From positions 15,162,284 through 15,226,283 of the forward strand of contig OX421506.1 in the NCBI GenBank assembly GCA_949126835.1: DNA of 64,000 nucleotides. The letters are read 5' to 3'. How positions within the stretch are numbered: position 1 is the stretch's first letter; each line of letters starts with the position of its first letter. This DNA is from Anisus vortex (Eukaryota > Mollusca > Gastropoda > Planorbidae). The notes beneath the pieces were generated by a model that had not been told where the DNA came from, ran no database searches, and was given only the letters and a program-made list of their open reading frames with translations. Positions 21,801 through 32,032 of this stretch are shown piece after piece. The translations under genes and the position numbers were made by a program.

Positions 21801-23650
21801 GCACATGTTGGGCGTTCATTGGCAGGACGTAGGTTTTTGTCCTCCGCCATCTTTGTCTCCAACACTTTAACCATGGGCTCGACAGTGACTCTGCCGCCCA
21901 TAATGTCATTTCCTAATATCATGGAAACGCCTTTGACGGGTAGTGCGCGCCACACTCCCACTACGATGTTACCTGTAAAAATATCCGACTCGAGTTTTAT
22001 TCTGTGCAATGGAGCTTCCACAGCCTCCATACTAGCACCTCTCAGCACAACAGACTCACCGGTACTGGTGGCATCTGTTAACGGCACACTGCCCTCCAGG
22101 ATCACGCTGACAGCAGAACCCGTGTCACGTAATATCTGTATTTTCTTCTTGCTGAGTACATCGACTTCTGTCGACACTGTCCCTTCGTAGACAAAGGGTC
22201 GAAAATCGGATAGGTCGTCCTCTTCCGGGACTTCAGGAACCATCTGTTCCTCACGGCCTTCCGAAAGCATAATAGATTGAGTACAGCTATTCTCTTTTAC
22301 CTTAGATAGACTGTTCTCAAAAACCATCGACTCCACAACTATGGGCGATGCCGGCCGCATTTCTTTTGAGTTTCTTGACCCTGTGTTGCACACTTCTTCT
22401 GTCTGCTTGCTATCTTTCTGCACTCTGGCACAGTGTAGAATAGCACCTTGCTTCTTGGTAAGGATCCAACAATCTTTCTTCATGTGGCCCTCTTTCTTGC
22501 AATTGAAACATACCACCTTTGCTTTATTTACATCTGTCTGCTTCCTGAAATGAACTAAGTTACGATTATTATTTACACCACTGTTCTTATTATTGTTTTC
22601 ACTTGTCTCTTTTGGTTTACTAGCCTCATTGGACTCTGGTTTGTGCACTTTGGGTTTGTCAGCATAATATGGCTTTATGCTGGCGTGAATTATGGCATAG
22701 TTATCTGCCAATCTAGCAGCTTCATGCACATCTTCAACCCCTCGGTCTGAGATGTGAGTTTTAATATCCACTCGAATACAATCATTGAATTCCTCAAACA
22801 ATATTAGGTTCTTGAGTTTATCAAACTCACTTACATTCTGTGACCTTAGCCACTGTTCTAACATTTTCTCCTTTTGTCTCAAAAAGTCTACATGAGTTTG
22901 ATCATATGCCTTCTTTCTGTCTCTAAATAGCTTTCTATATTTTTCTGGTGTCAGGGAATAACTTTTCAGCACCCTATCTTTGATTACTTCATAGTCATTT
23001 ATTTCCTCGGGTGTTAAACTCAACACTACGTCCAATGCTTTTCCTTTGTTGAGAGTTGACCTTAACAATAAAGCCATCTTATCATCAGGGAACTGATAAT
23101 CTACAGCTATCCTCTCAAAAAGCAAAAAGAAATCTTGAACATCTTCTTCTCTGAATATAGGCAAGTGTTGCTTCATTGCGCTAATATCCATACCGTTGCT
23201 GTCCCTACGATGGTCAGGTCTGTTCATGCGTGCCATCTCTATCCTTTCTCTGCTTTCAATTTCTATCCTAATTCTTTCCAATTCTCTCCTTTCCATACTT
23301 TCTAATTCCATTCTCTTCATAGCTAATTGGAATTTTAGGTTTTCACTCAACCCTTCATCTTCATCATTGTTTGATGATCTAGATGACATATTTCTTACCT
23401 CGTCTCCGTGGGCAATTACCTCGCCCCCACTGGGAGCTACATAACCTTCATTGATATCGTTCTGTCCCACTTCAACTACACTACCAGTGTTCATGGCATT
23501 CTGCCCGTTCAAACATGTCATAATTTCTTTGGTCAAACGATTACGATTAGGTCTTGCCTGTCCTGCCTCAATCCCAAAGGACTCAGCTAATTCTTTTAGT
23601 TCAGCAAATGACATGGCATTAAGTTCCTCACTTGATATATTCGAAGCCAT
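18818..23650 (-). CDS. gag-pol: gag-pol polyprotein, order gag-PR-INT-RT-RNase H
   Basis: This is a single 1610-residue frame (ATG at 23648-23650). Gag occupies roughly residues 1-400: a charged ERI/RE-rich coiled-coil stretch at 105-145, a retrotransposon gag fold at 155-330 and a CCHC knuckle CFNCKKEGHMKKDC at 381-394. The aspartic protease has DTGSAVS at 509-515. Integrase comes next: the zinc-binding HHCC uses H761/H768 and C798/C801, the DDE residues are D832, D891 and E927 (35-residue D-E spacing), and a GPY/F module is at about 1063-1083. RT follows, with D1282 and YLDD at 1342-1345 and MPFGLRNAP at 1314-1322, then RNase H with D1491, E1533 and D1560. The catalytic residues are all present and there is no stop. 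Most Ty3/gypsy elements place integrase last; integrase upstream of RT is the Gmr1-type arrangement. A single frame means gag and pol are not separated by a frameshift. Confidence 0.95.
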   Translation of the reverse strand: MASNISSEELNAMSFAELKELAESFGIEAGQARPNRNRLTKEIMTCLNGQNAMNTGSVVEVGQNDINEGYVAPSGGEVIAHGDEVRNMSSRSSNNDEDEGLSENLKFQLAMKRMELESMERRELERIRIEIESRERIEMARMNRPDHRRDSNGMDISAMKQHLPIFREEDVQDFFLLFERIAVDYQFPDDKMALLLRSTLNKGKALDVVLSLTPEEINDYEVIKDRVLKSYSLTPEKYRKLFRDRKKAYDQTHVDFLRQKEKMLEQWLRSQNVSEFDKLKNLILFEEFNDCIRVDIKTHISDRGVEDVHEAARLADNYAIIHASIKPYYADKPKVHKPESNEASKPKETSENNNKNSGVNNNRNLVHFRKQTDVNKAKVVCFNCKKEGHMKKDCWILTKKQGAILHCARVQKDSKQTEEVCNTGSRNSKEMRPASPIVVESMVFENSLSKVKENSCTQSIMLSEGREEQMVPEVPEEDDLSDFRPFVYEGTVSTEVDVLSKKKIQILRDTGSAVSVILEGSVPLTDATSTGESVVLRGASMEAVEAPLHRIKLESDIFTGNIVVGVWRALPVKGVSMILGNDIMGGRVTVEPMVKVLETKMAEDKNLRPANERPTCALTRAMQKKKSVKTPATPCSATKDVFVCSEDTHANETVITETPDIDLSATFFAELTTGDATENDNILSPKQKLVKEQLNDEVIMQLRMKAVDEKTADAMAECFYMKDEVLMRKSKPLNSGTNEWDSIHQIVIPKCYRQDILRMAHDLPFAGHMGVRKTHHRILPYFYWPGLRRDVEQYCKTCHVCQMVGRPNQRIPVAPLQPIPAFDEPFSHILIDCVGPLPKTKAGFQYLLTVMCSSTRFPEAIPLRNITTVKVVDALTNFFTRYGLPKTVQSDQGTNFTSNIFKQVMEQLGISHRLSSAYHPESQGALERFHQTLKSMLKKYCYENEKDWDKGVPYVLFAAREATQESLGFSPFELVYGHSVRGPLKLLHETWLTDSEPIGLLSYVDKFKNRLYHAFNHVKIHFPQMQERMRQNYDRKATARTFAPGDKVLVFLPLQNQPLSAKFSGPYEIESKLGEVNYLIKTPDRRQKQRVCHINLLKPYVSREKSKPREVPMISLARVPTDLSRIEYKFAESKLNNTDALKSLDTRLEHLPVEDKEKIIELVHEYKSLFTDVPRRTHLIEHDVVLTEGARPIKQHPYRVNPIRLEHIRAEVKYMLENDIVEECDSEWSSPCVLVPKADNTLRFCTDFRKLNNLTKTDSYPIPRIDDLIDKIGDATYVTTIDLLSAYFQIPLTPRAQEVSAFVTPDGLYRYKVMPFGLRNAPATFQRLINTLTRGIFQCNAYLDDIVVYSTDFKTHVSQLRHLFERLNNANLTINLAKSQFGHATIEYLGHVVGGGKVKPVNAKIEAIQNVPVPQTRKQLRSYLGMAGYYRKFCQDFSTVACPLTDLLKKNNRFVWSDKCQKAFDELKLRLSRAPILVTPRFDRPFKIAVDACDTGMGAVLTQQDDHGEEHPVCYHSQKFNIHERNYNTSEKELLGLILALKQFDFYVNSSGCPIEILTDHNPLTFLSRVKQNQRLVRWSLFLQAYDLNIKHLRGRDNVTADTLSRVLHD

Positions 23651-23897
23651 AGTATAGCGTTCGAAATATTTGTTATAGTAGAGTAGTATATATTGTATAA
23701 TAAAATATAAAGTTCCAACTTACGATTTGTCCAGAAATTTGCACAATATAATATTAAACACTTCGTGGAATCTTCACACTTCCCAAGGAATAAAAACGCA
23801 AACCAGTTCTCTCCTCTTTTTAAAAAGAATAGTTTCACAGTCCGAACGAGACTACCAAATCTTGTCAATCCTAGGTCAGGAAAAGTAGAACTCAAAT

Positions 23898-23915
23898 ATC
23901 CCGGACGAGCCCCCA
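23898..23915 (-). other. Primer-binding site, tRNA-Pro type
   Basis: The plus strand reads atcccggacgagccccca, identical to the 3' end of tRNA-Pro including CCA, so the element RNA has the complementary site. It lies 5 nt inside the LTR edge (23921). The same primer tRNA is known from gammaretroviruses. Here it shows that minus-strand DNA synthesis of this element is tRNA-Pro primed. Confidence 0.9.
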
Positions 23916-23920
23916 AATTT

Positions 23921-24412
23921 TGTTACGTCCACAATCCCCTTGTGGCCAGAGCTGTGTAGATCTTGCTGATAATTCTCGTTAGTCCTAGGGGAGACTTTAA
24001 TTATTAGTATTTATGTTTCAGTATTACACGAACTCTTCTTATAGTCCTGGGCACAAATTCAGTATTTGTATTCCAACATTTCCTTTCTTGTAAATTATGG
24101 TAGTAGATAAATCTTATAGTAATGTATACAACACAATAGGATAGTAACTTGACAAAGAAGCTTCAGTGTAACTGTTGTTGATAGTTTATTTCAGGTGGTA
24201 TGTTCAATATATACAACACAATAGGATAGTAACTTGACAAAGAAGCTTCAGTGTAACTGTTGTTGATAGTTTATTTCAGGTGGTATGTTCAATATATACA
24301 ATATATCTATTATGTACAGTTAGAATAAAATAGTGCAAACACAAACGTTCTCAAAAGAACATATTTTGAAACTCTCTGTCTTTCAGACAAAACAAATCAT
24401 TAAATACTATCC
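23921..24412 (-). repeat. 5' LTR, outer U3 missing, with internal 85-bp duplication
   Basis: Matches 16900-17306 of the 3' LTR, but an 85-bp segment is tandemly duplicated (24129-24213 and 24214-24298). Homology stops abruptly at 24412, where unrelated sequence begins, so the outer 268 bp of U3, which often carries promoter elements, are absent. Confidence 0.88.
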
Positions 24413-24484
24413 CGTCCTATGCTTATAACAAAATTTTGTTTTAAAATCGATAAGATTGCTGAAAACGCTCAATAGATAGAAAGA

Positions 24485-24930
24485 TTGGAAGGTAGGTAGG
24501 TAGGTATGTGTGTATGTAGGTACAGATATGATATTATGATAGTGTAGATAGATAAATAGATAGATTATTGATAGATGCGATAGATAGCTAGAGGATAGAT
24601 AAATGGCTAGATTATTGTATAGATAGATAGATAGATGGATAGATAGATGATAGAAAGATACATACGGTAGAGATATAAGTAGGTAGGTAAGTATGTATAA
24701 TGGTAGGTAGGTAGATATGTAGGTAGGTATGTTTTTAGGTAGGTATATAGGTGTGTATGTAGGCATGTAGGTATATAGGTAGGTAGATCGGTCGGTGGGT
24801 AGGTAGATTGGTAGGTATGCCTATATGTAGGTTGGTAGGTAGGTAGCTAGCTAGCTGGGTAGGTATATAGCTGGTAGGTGGGTGGTTAGTTAGGTGGGTA
24901 TGTAGGCGGGTGGGTAGGTAGACCGACAGA
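24485..24930. repeat. Degenerate tetranucleotide region (GGTA/GATA)n
   Basis: About 450 bp of interrupted ggtaggta and gatagata runs. The minus-strand open frame here (Y/L/S/P-rich) is a by-product. Confidence 0.88.
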
Positions 24931-25184
24931 CAGACTCCCTTTTTTTAATTTTGTCCGCACATTTACATATTCCTGTATTGTTATTATTTTTTAAGTTTAT
25001 TTTCCTGTCAATTGTTAAGGCTAACATTGTTGTTTATAAACCTTGAACACTTCCTATATCAATTAGTGATCAATGAATTTGATCAAATTTTAATGTTGAC
25101 AACTGTTTTTGTGGTTAACAACAACCATTCAACTGAATGGTGAAAATTAATGTATTAGTTATAAAATAATAGAAAGTAAAGTAT

Positions 25185-25470
25185 TCCGTCGGACCAAATT
25201 GACCCATGGGGCTGGTGAAGCAGCGTTGGCCAGTTTTCTGTGGCCAAGGCATAGATCTACTACGAGATTGCGTGGTCAGCACAATGCCCAGCCGCCTTTA
25301 CTTTACCCCCAACTAAAGGCAGGTACCCACCCAGAGCTTGGTAGACTCAGGGATACCCTGACACTGTAATTCAAGACCCGGGAATAAACCCTAGCCTCCA
25401 CAAGGATTCAAGCCCAGGACCTTCAGTTTGCCAGCCGAACGCGCTACCCCTGGGCTACCGTACCCCTGAA
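25185..25470 (-). mobile_element. tRNA-derived SINE
   Basis: A near full-length minus-strand copy: cggaccaaattgacc, ggctggtgaagcagcgtt, cacaatgcccagccgccttt, aggtacccacccagagctt, and a head with B box complement ggattcaagcccaggacc (about 25403-25420). Confidence 0.8.
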
Positions 25471-25729
25471 GAGTGACAGTTATATATTATTATGTTTTTT
25501 TCTCAATGAAACAGATTTCAGCCCTCCTATGTCGTCATGGCAAATCCTAGATAATCCTTAATGGTTATTGGGGTCTTTGAGTGCTTGGAATATACAAAAA
25601 TAACTGTTATAACATAATCAATGTTATTACCGGTAACGTAAATATTTATAAGCTGTACTTATGATATTTTTGTTGATTGAGACAGCTTGTATTAACTAGG
25701 TTTAAAAATGAACGTTCTTCTAATAGTAA

Positions 25730-25842
25730 AGTAACCACGTCGGAATCAGTTTGATTCGTAGGGCCTGTACAGCAGCGTTCATAAATTCACATGGCCACGG
25801 CATAGTATGGGGATTGTGTGGCAAGTACAATACCCAGTCGAA
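25730..25842 (-). mobile_element. SINE fragment (tail half)
   Basis: The tail half of the family only (cgtcggaatcagtttgattc, ggcctgtacagcagcgttca, ggggattgtgtggcaagta). The tRNA-like head is missing. Confidence 0.6.
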
Positions 25843-25963
25843 TAGGATTTAGAGAAAAGTAAATAAATGAATCGCACTGTCTGGTAGGAGGTCCACTCTC
25901 TATAATAACGTTTGTTCCAATCTTCTCTTTGTCTGACCTTTCCGGTATGTTGGTTCAGTATGT

Positions 25964-26662
25964 CTAGGTCAATGTGTTAAGGTCAGTGTTAGTCAACGTG
26001 TTAAGGTCAGTGTTAGTCAACGTGTTAAGGTCAGTTTAAGTCAACGTGTTTAGGTCAGTGTGAGTAAGTCAACGTGTTTAGGTCAGTGTAAGTCAACGTG
26101 TTTAGGACAATGTGACTAAGTCAACGTGTTTAGGTCAATGTGACTAAGTCAACGTGTTTAGGTCAATGTGACTAAGTCAACGTGTTTAGGTCAATGTGAC
26201 TAAGTCAACGTGTTTAGGACAATGTGACTAAGTCAACGTGTTTAGGTCAATGGGACTAAGTCAACGTGTTTAGGTCAATGTGACTAAGTCAACTTGTTTA
26301 GGTCAATGTGACTAAGTCAACGTGTTTAGGTCAATGTGACTAAGTTAACGTGTTTAGGTCAATGTGACTAAGTCAACGTGTTTAAGTCAATGTGTTTAGG
26401 TATGTCTTAATACATGTGTTTAGGTCAGTGTGTTTTAGTCCATGTGTTAAAGTCAGTGTGTTTAGATCAGTGTGACTAAATCAATGTCTTTAGGTTAATG
26501 TGTTTAGGTTAATGTCTTTAGGTCAATGAGTTTAGGTCAGTGTGTCTAGGTAAATGTATTTAGGTCAATGTATTTAGGTCCATGTGTTTACGTCAGTTTG
26601 TCTAGGTCCTAGGTCAATGTGTTTAGGTCAATTTGTCTAGGTCAATGTGTTTAGGTCAGTAT
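25964..26662. repeat. Minisatellite, 14/28-bp units
   Basis: A core of 28-bp units (gtcaacgtgtttaggtcaat plus gtgactaa) at about 26050-26390 is flanked by more diverged 14-mers of type ggtcaatgtgttta. The gradient from diverged edges to a homogeneous centre is typical of unequal-exchange turnover. Confidence 0.92.
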
Positions 26663-26751
26663 TCTATGCCAGTCTTCATAGCTTCAATGGCTTCAGATTT
26701 CGTTTGCTTTTTCGATTTTTCTCTGGCTTTCTATCTTAAAGTAAATTAAGT

Positions 26752-26809
26752 TTAACCCTTCCCGTACCGACCTACTTCTATGTATGCTGCCCGGGACTGT
26801 AAGGGTTAA
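26752..26809. mobile_element. Tiny TTAA-flanked inverted-repeat element (piggyBac-like MITE candidate)
   Basis: TTAA at 26752-26755 is followed by CCCTTCCCG and mirrored by CTGTAAGGG then TTAA at 26806-26809, giving a 58-bp unit. A related 83-bp copy lies at about 51793-51875. TTAA targets and CCCTT/AAGGG ends are piggyBac-like; the tiny size makes the assignment tentative. Confidence 0.5.
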
Positions 26810-27525
26810 TAGTTTAGATGGGAAAAGATAAAAATACGAAATGTTTTCAAGAAGTTGGAACACAAAACCGATTTCTTCAAAGGTATTGCATTGTCTTAAA
26901 GTTAAAACATAAAAATCAGTTAAAGGGCTTATAGATTTTTTCCTGCATTGGCTAAGGAAACTGGAAATATGTGCTTTCGTTTTTTTGAAATGCATGCCTT
27001 AAACAGTTGAGAAACGAGAAACAGAATACAAAACAAAGAAACATATTTTTTTTTATATCATTACAACTTACAAATGTAAAACATTTTGTGAAATTAATAC
27101 TGAAGACTGAATAATACATAGAGCTCTATTTTATTGTAACATTTTTATCAGATAATACATAATATGTCCGCTTTATCTTTATATTTCAAAATGAATAGAT
27201 AGTTACAAACACAGAATAGGTATAGAATATATAATATATATATAAGAAAAAATTTTGGTGTTTGTGCGTCACAATAACTAACAATGTATACAATTATACG
27301 CAAATAATATCAACGCCGAAATTAAATATAAATGCATAACTCTAACTAAATAAACTATCGAGACAATTCCAATAACAATTAAAACCTATTAGAACAAGCT
27401 AAACACATAAAACTATATGCACTCTATTTTCATAATCTTCCATTAATCTTTTTAAGTATGAGAATAGAGCTCAGTCTAAATAATCGATATTATATAACTG
27501 CTTTTTAAATGTGTTGTGTTGAGGA
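26810..27525. other. AT-rich DNA, no gene recognised
   Basis: No recognisable exon or repeat. The reverse open frame at 26693-26995 has no family signature and overlaps the TTAA element. Confidence 0.5.
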
Positions 27526-27568
27526 ATGGGGATCAACCAATCTTACTTAATTGCATTATCTATCAACA

Positions 27569-27570
<2 letters not shown>

Positions 27571-27636
<66 letters not shown>
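27571..27636. repeat. (CT)n microsatellite
   Basis: About 66 bp of tctctctc with one gt interruption, directly abutting a LINE 3' fragment. Confidence 0.95.
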
Positions 27637-27637
<1 letters not shown>

Positions 27638-27905
27638 GTCCTCTCAGTGCCGACTGGCGCTTGAGGCGGAAGCTAAGGATCTCCATTTGTCTCGATCTGT
27701 TGCAGCTCGAGTTGGTGTCTCCAAGTTCAGGCCTGAAGCCTTTAAGTCCCTTTCCGCCGTCCTTCTCCAAGTTTCCTTTGGACTGCCTTTCGACCTTTTC
27801 CCCTGGGGGGTCCATCTCAGGGCTGTCCTGGGGAGGGAGCCAGCTGACATTCTGCAGACGTGTCCTATCCATCTCCATCTCCTTGCTGAGATCTATCAAC
27901 ATAGG
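27637..27905 (-). mobile_element. RTE-like LINE RT C-terminus fragment
   Basis: The minus strand encodes GSLPRTALRWTPQGKR, then RGSPKETWRRTAERDLKA-like sequence (short excerpt: ETWRRTAERDLK), AATDRDKWRSL and a terminal S-RH. This is the characteristic C-terminal end of an RTE-type or related LINE reverse transcriptase. The rest of the ORF is absent and the CT tract follows directly on the other side. It is a 5'-truncated relic. Confidence 0.8.
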
Positions 27906-28094
27906 AACATTAATTCAAGTTAACCCTTCTCAGACTGTTTGCCCAAGACGAACTTAATATTTAACATTACTTCTTCGAGTTGACGCCTGATAATGTCAAG
28001 AAAGACACCTGGTTTGAGGGACTTTTTTTTCACACTATTATATAAATACTTTTATTTCAGTTTAGTTCAGATAAACAGGTAGTTGTTATACCTT

Positions 28095-28475
28095 ATTTTA
28101 TAAATTACAGACGCTCATTCTATAAAGAAAGTTATTGCGCTTATCACTCATCCGTGGTCTGATTCTTGCATTTCTATTAGGCCTAGTGTTTTAAATGATG
28201 TTAAGTTACTGGTTTTCCTGGTTTGTTCAGGCAACTCATTTCACGCCCGAATGCCACTCGGGAAGAAAGATTACTTATATACATTTGTTCTCGCATCAGG
28301 GATAAGAAATGTATTTTGGTCTTATGTTTATCTGAGCATTGTAACATAGTGTTATTGTGTTGTATTTGTAAGTTTAAATTTAATGCCTTGTGTATTATTA
28401 CTACTTTACTATTTGCCCTTCTGTCCTCTAGTGTTTCTAGGTTTAGTGATTTCAACTATTGGCGTTACTCTTGAC
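28095..28475 (-). mobile_element. LINE 3'-end fragment with RT C-terminus
   Basis: Same family as 15775-16045, and longer. On the minus strand (28201-28455) it reads LNLETLEDRRANSKVV, then IHKALNLNLQIQHNN, equivalent to the C-terminal block LxxLxxRR of LINE reverse transcriptases, then a decayed tail. The 3' UTR end (gcaataactttctttatagaa in element orientation) is at about 28110-28135. Confidence 0.7.
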
Positions 28476-29003
28476 AGTTGTAAATATTCGCTATTAATGA
28501 ACGTAGATCGACAGAAATACTGAAGTTCAAGGACTCAGGAAATTTGATGATGTTTAAAAAAACGGTACCAAAAAAAACAATAACAAATACATAAAAGTAG
28601 AATATTTAATATCTAAAGCTAATGCATATGAAAGTAAAAACTATTCAACATAATTTGAAAAACAAAACTATTAGCTCCATGCCAAAAAAAAAGTTTTAAG
28701 AAGAAAAACTGTAGGCTTTCTTTTATATGCTTTCAACTACCAGAAACCGTAAAAGAAACCCTGTAAAAATATATCCTTTTTTTTCTAATAAAATAGCCCA
28801 AGGAATTGAAAACTATATATATTTCCACGATTAGTTAAATGGATCTTTTCTTGTTTCGGGATATGTACAAGAAATAGTTTTATCTTTTACTGAATGTCGT
28901 TCTTTTTGTTTCGTGTGTGTCATGACTGCTTTGTTCAATTCTATATTCTATATTCTATATATGTATATCTATATATATATCTATATGTATCTATATGTAT
29001 ATA
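28476..29003. other. AT-rich DNA, no gene recognised
   Basis: I see nothing coding. The last 60 bases degrade into tatatctatatg runs leading into the GATA array. Confidence 0.5.
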
Positions 29004-29282
29004 TAGATAGATAGATAGACAGATAGAAAGATAGATGGATAGATACATAGATAGATAAAAAGATAGAAAGATAGATAAATAGATAGATAGATAGATAAAA
29101 AGATGGATAAATAAATAGATAGATAAATAGATAGATAGAAAGATAGATAAATAGATAGATAGATAGATAAATAGATAAATAGATAGATAGATAAATAGAT
29201 AGATAGATAAATAGATAGATAGATAGATAGATGGATAGTAAGATAGAAAGATAGAAAGATAGAAGGATAGATAGATAGATAA

Positions 29283-29313
<31 letters not shown>

Positions 29314-29354
29314 GATAGATAGATAGATAAATAGATAAATAGATAGATACATAA

Positions 29355-29385
<31 letters not shown>

Positions 29386-29510
29386 GATAAATAGATAGAT
29401 AGATAAATAGATAGACAGATAAATAGATAGATAGATAAATAGATAGATAGATAAAAAGATAGTTAGATAGATTGATAAATAGATAGATAGATATATAGAT
29501 AAATAGATAA

Positions 29511-29541
<31 letters not shown>

Positions 29542-29550
29542 GATTATTAG

Positions 29551-29601
<51 letters not shown>

Positions 29602-29786
29602 GATAGATAAATAGATGGATAGATAGATAGATAGATAAATTTATAGATAGATATATATATAAATAGATAGATAGATATATATATAAATAGATAGATAGAT
29701 AGATAAATCGATAGATAGATAAATAGATAGATAGATAAATAGATAGATAGATAAATAGATAGATAGATAAATAGATAGATAGATAA

Positions 29787-29833
<47 letters not shown>

Positions 29834-29878
29834 GATAAATAGATAGATGGATAGATAAATAGATAGATAGATAAATAG

Positions 29879-29909
<31 letters not shown>

Positions 29910-29950
29910 GATAAATAGATAGATAGATAAATAGATAGATAGATTATTAG

Positions 29951-30001
<51 letters not shown>

Positions 30002-30074
30002 GATAAATAGATAGATAGATAAATAGATAGATAGATAGATAAATATATAGATAGATAAATAGATAAATAGATAA

Positions 30075-30105
<31 letters not shown>

Positions 30106-30202
30106 GATAAATAAATAGATAGATAAATAGATAGATTGATAGATAAAAAGATAGATAGATAAATAGATAGATAGATAGATAAATAAATAGATAGATAGAT
30201 AA

Positions 30203-30273
<71 letters not shown>

Positions 30274-30334
30274 GATAAATAGATAGATAGATAGATAGAT
30301 GGATAGAAAGATAGAAAGATAGAAAGATAGAAGG

Positions 30335-30365
<31 letters not shown>

Positions 30366-30714
30366 GATGGATAAATAGATAGATAGATAGATAGATAAAT
30401 AGATATATATATAGATAAATAGATAGATAGATAAATAGATAGATAGATAAATAGATAGATAGATAAATAGATAGATAGATAAATAGATAGACAGATAAAT
30501 AGATAGATAGATAAATAGATAGACAGATAAATAGATAGATAGATAAATAGATAGATAGATAAATAGATAGACAGATAAATAGATAGATAGATAAATAGAT
30601 AGATAGATAAATAGATAGATAGATAAATAGATAGATAGATAAATAGATAGACAGATAAATAGATAGATAGATAAATAGATAGATAGATAAATAGATAGTT
30701 AGATAGATTGATAA

Positions 30715-30766
<52 letters not shown>

Positions 30767-30786
30767 ATAGATAAATAGATAAATAG

Positions 30787-30818
<32 letters not shown>

Positions 30819-30826
30819 ATTATTAG

Positions 30827-30897
<71 letters not shown>

Positions 30898-31002
30898 GAT
30901 ATATATATAAATAGATAGATAGATAGATAAATCGATAGATAGATAAATAGATAGATAGATAAATAGATAGATAGATAAATAGATAAATAGATAGATAGAT
31001 AA

Positions 31003-31045
<43 letters not shown>

Positions 31046-31098
31046 GATAGATAAATAGATAGATGGATAGATAAATAGATAGGTAGATAAATAGATAG

Positions 31099-31129
<31 letters not shown>

Positions 31130-31226
31130 GATAAATAGATAGATAGATAAATAGATAGATAGATAAAAAGATAGATAGATAAATAGATAGATAGATAGAT
31201 AAATAAATAGATAGATAGATAAATAG

Positions 31227-31257
<31 letters not shown>

Positions 31258-31338
31258 GATAAATAGATAGACAGATAAATAGATAGATAGATAAATAGAT
31301 AGATAGATAGATAGATAGATAAATATATAGATAGATAA

Positions 31339-31369
<31 letters not shown>

Positions 31370-31422
31370 GATAAATAGATAGATAAATATATAGATAGAT
31401 AGATAAATAGATAGATAGATAA

Positions 31423-31455
<33 letters not shown>

Positions 31456-31606
31456 AAGATAGATAGATAGATAAAAAGATAGATAGATAAATAGTTAGAT
31501 AGATAGATAAATAGATAGATAGATAAATAGATAGATAGATAGATAAATAGAAAGATAGATAGATAGAAAGATAGATAGATAGATAGATACAATAATAGAT
31601 AGATAA

Positions 31607-31657
<51 letters not shown>

Positions 31658-31690
31658 GATAGATAGATAGATAAATAGATAAATAGATAA

Positions 31691-31745
<55 letters not shown>

Positions 31746-31774
31746 AATAGATAAATAGATAGATAGATAGATAT

Positions 31775-31836
<62 letters not shown>

Positions 31837-31842
31837 TGATAG

Positions 31843-31873
<31 letters not shown>

Positions 31874-31898
31874 AATAAATAGATAGATAGATAAATAG

Positions 31899-31929
<31 letters not shown>

Positions 31930-31932
31930 GAC
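29004..31932. repeat. GATA-type tetranucleotide array, about 2.9 kb
   Basis: An almost uninterrupted run of gata units in which aaata variants recur at regular 8-, 12- or 16-bp spacing (agatagataaat is the commonest higher unit). Rare gaca, gaaa, ggat and ttat interruptions mark sub-blocks that repeat within the array. Long minus-strand open frames (Y-L-S-I repeats, 28981-29352 and 30699-31934) are artefacts. Confidence 0.97.
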
Positions 31933-32032
31933 ACTGTCTCTTACTTTCTTTCCTCTCTCTATATATATCTATGGAGAGAGAGAGAAGGACATATAAAGAT
32001 ATTAGTAAATAGAGATAAGATACATGTGTGAA

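Larger units (their letters stand above)
16900..24412 (-). mobile_element. Ty3/gypsy LTR retrotransposon with integrase before RT (Gmr1-type order)
   Basis: The element is on the minus strand. The 3' LTR is at 16900-17574 and the 5' LTR remnant at 23921-24412. In element orientation the order is 5' LTR, primer-binding site (18 nt complementary to the tRNA-Pro 3' end), a short leader, one gag-pol ORF (23650 to 18818), an untranslated region, a polypurine tract and the 3' LTR. The shared LTR segments look identical by eye apart from an 85-bp duplication in the 5' copy, and the ORF is open, so the insertion is young. No envelope frame follows pol, so it is an LTR retrotransposon and not a retrovirus. 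The 5' LTR lacks its outer part, so no target duplication is seen. Confidence 0.92.

Noticed and set aside
16900..24412. Endogenous retrovirus
   Set aside because: No envelope-like frame between pol and the 3' LTR, and the domain order is that of a gypsy-type LTR retrotransposon; the tRNA-Pro primer site alone is not evidence of a retrovirus.
27526..27957. 143-codon plus-strand frame with S-L repeats
   Set aside because: The first part is a CT microsatellite and the rest is antisense to an RTE-like LINE C-terminus.
30699..31934. 411-codon minus-strand open frame (and 28981-29352)
   Set aside because: It consists only of Y-L-S-I repeats from translating a GATA array; no domain or complexity.
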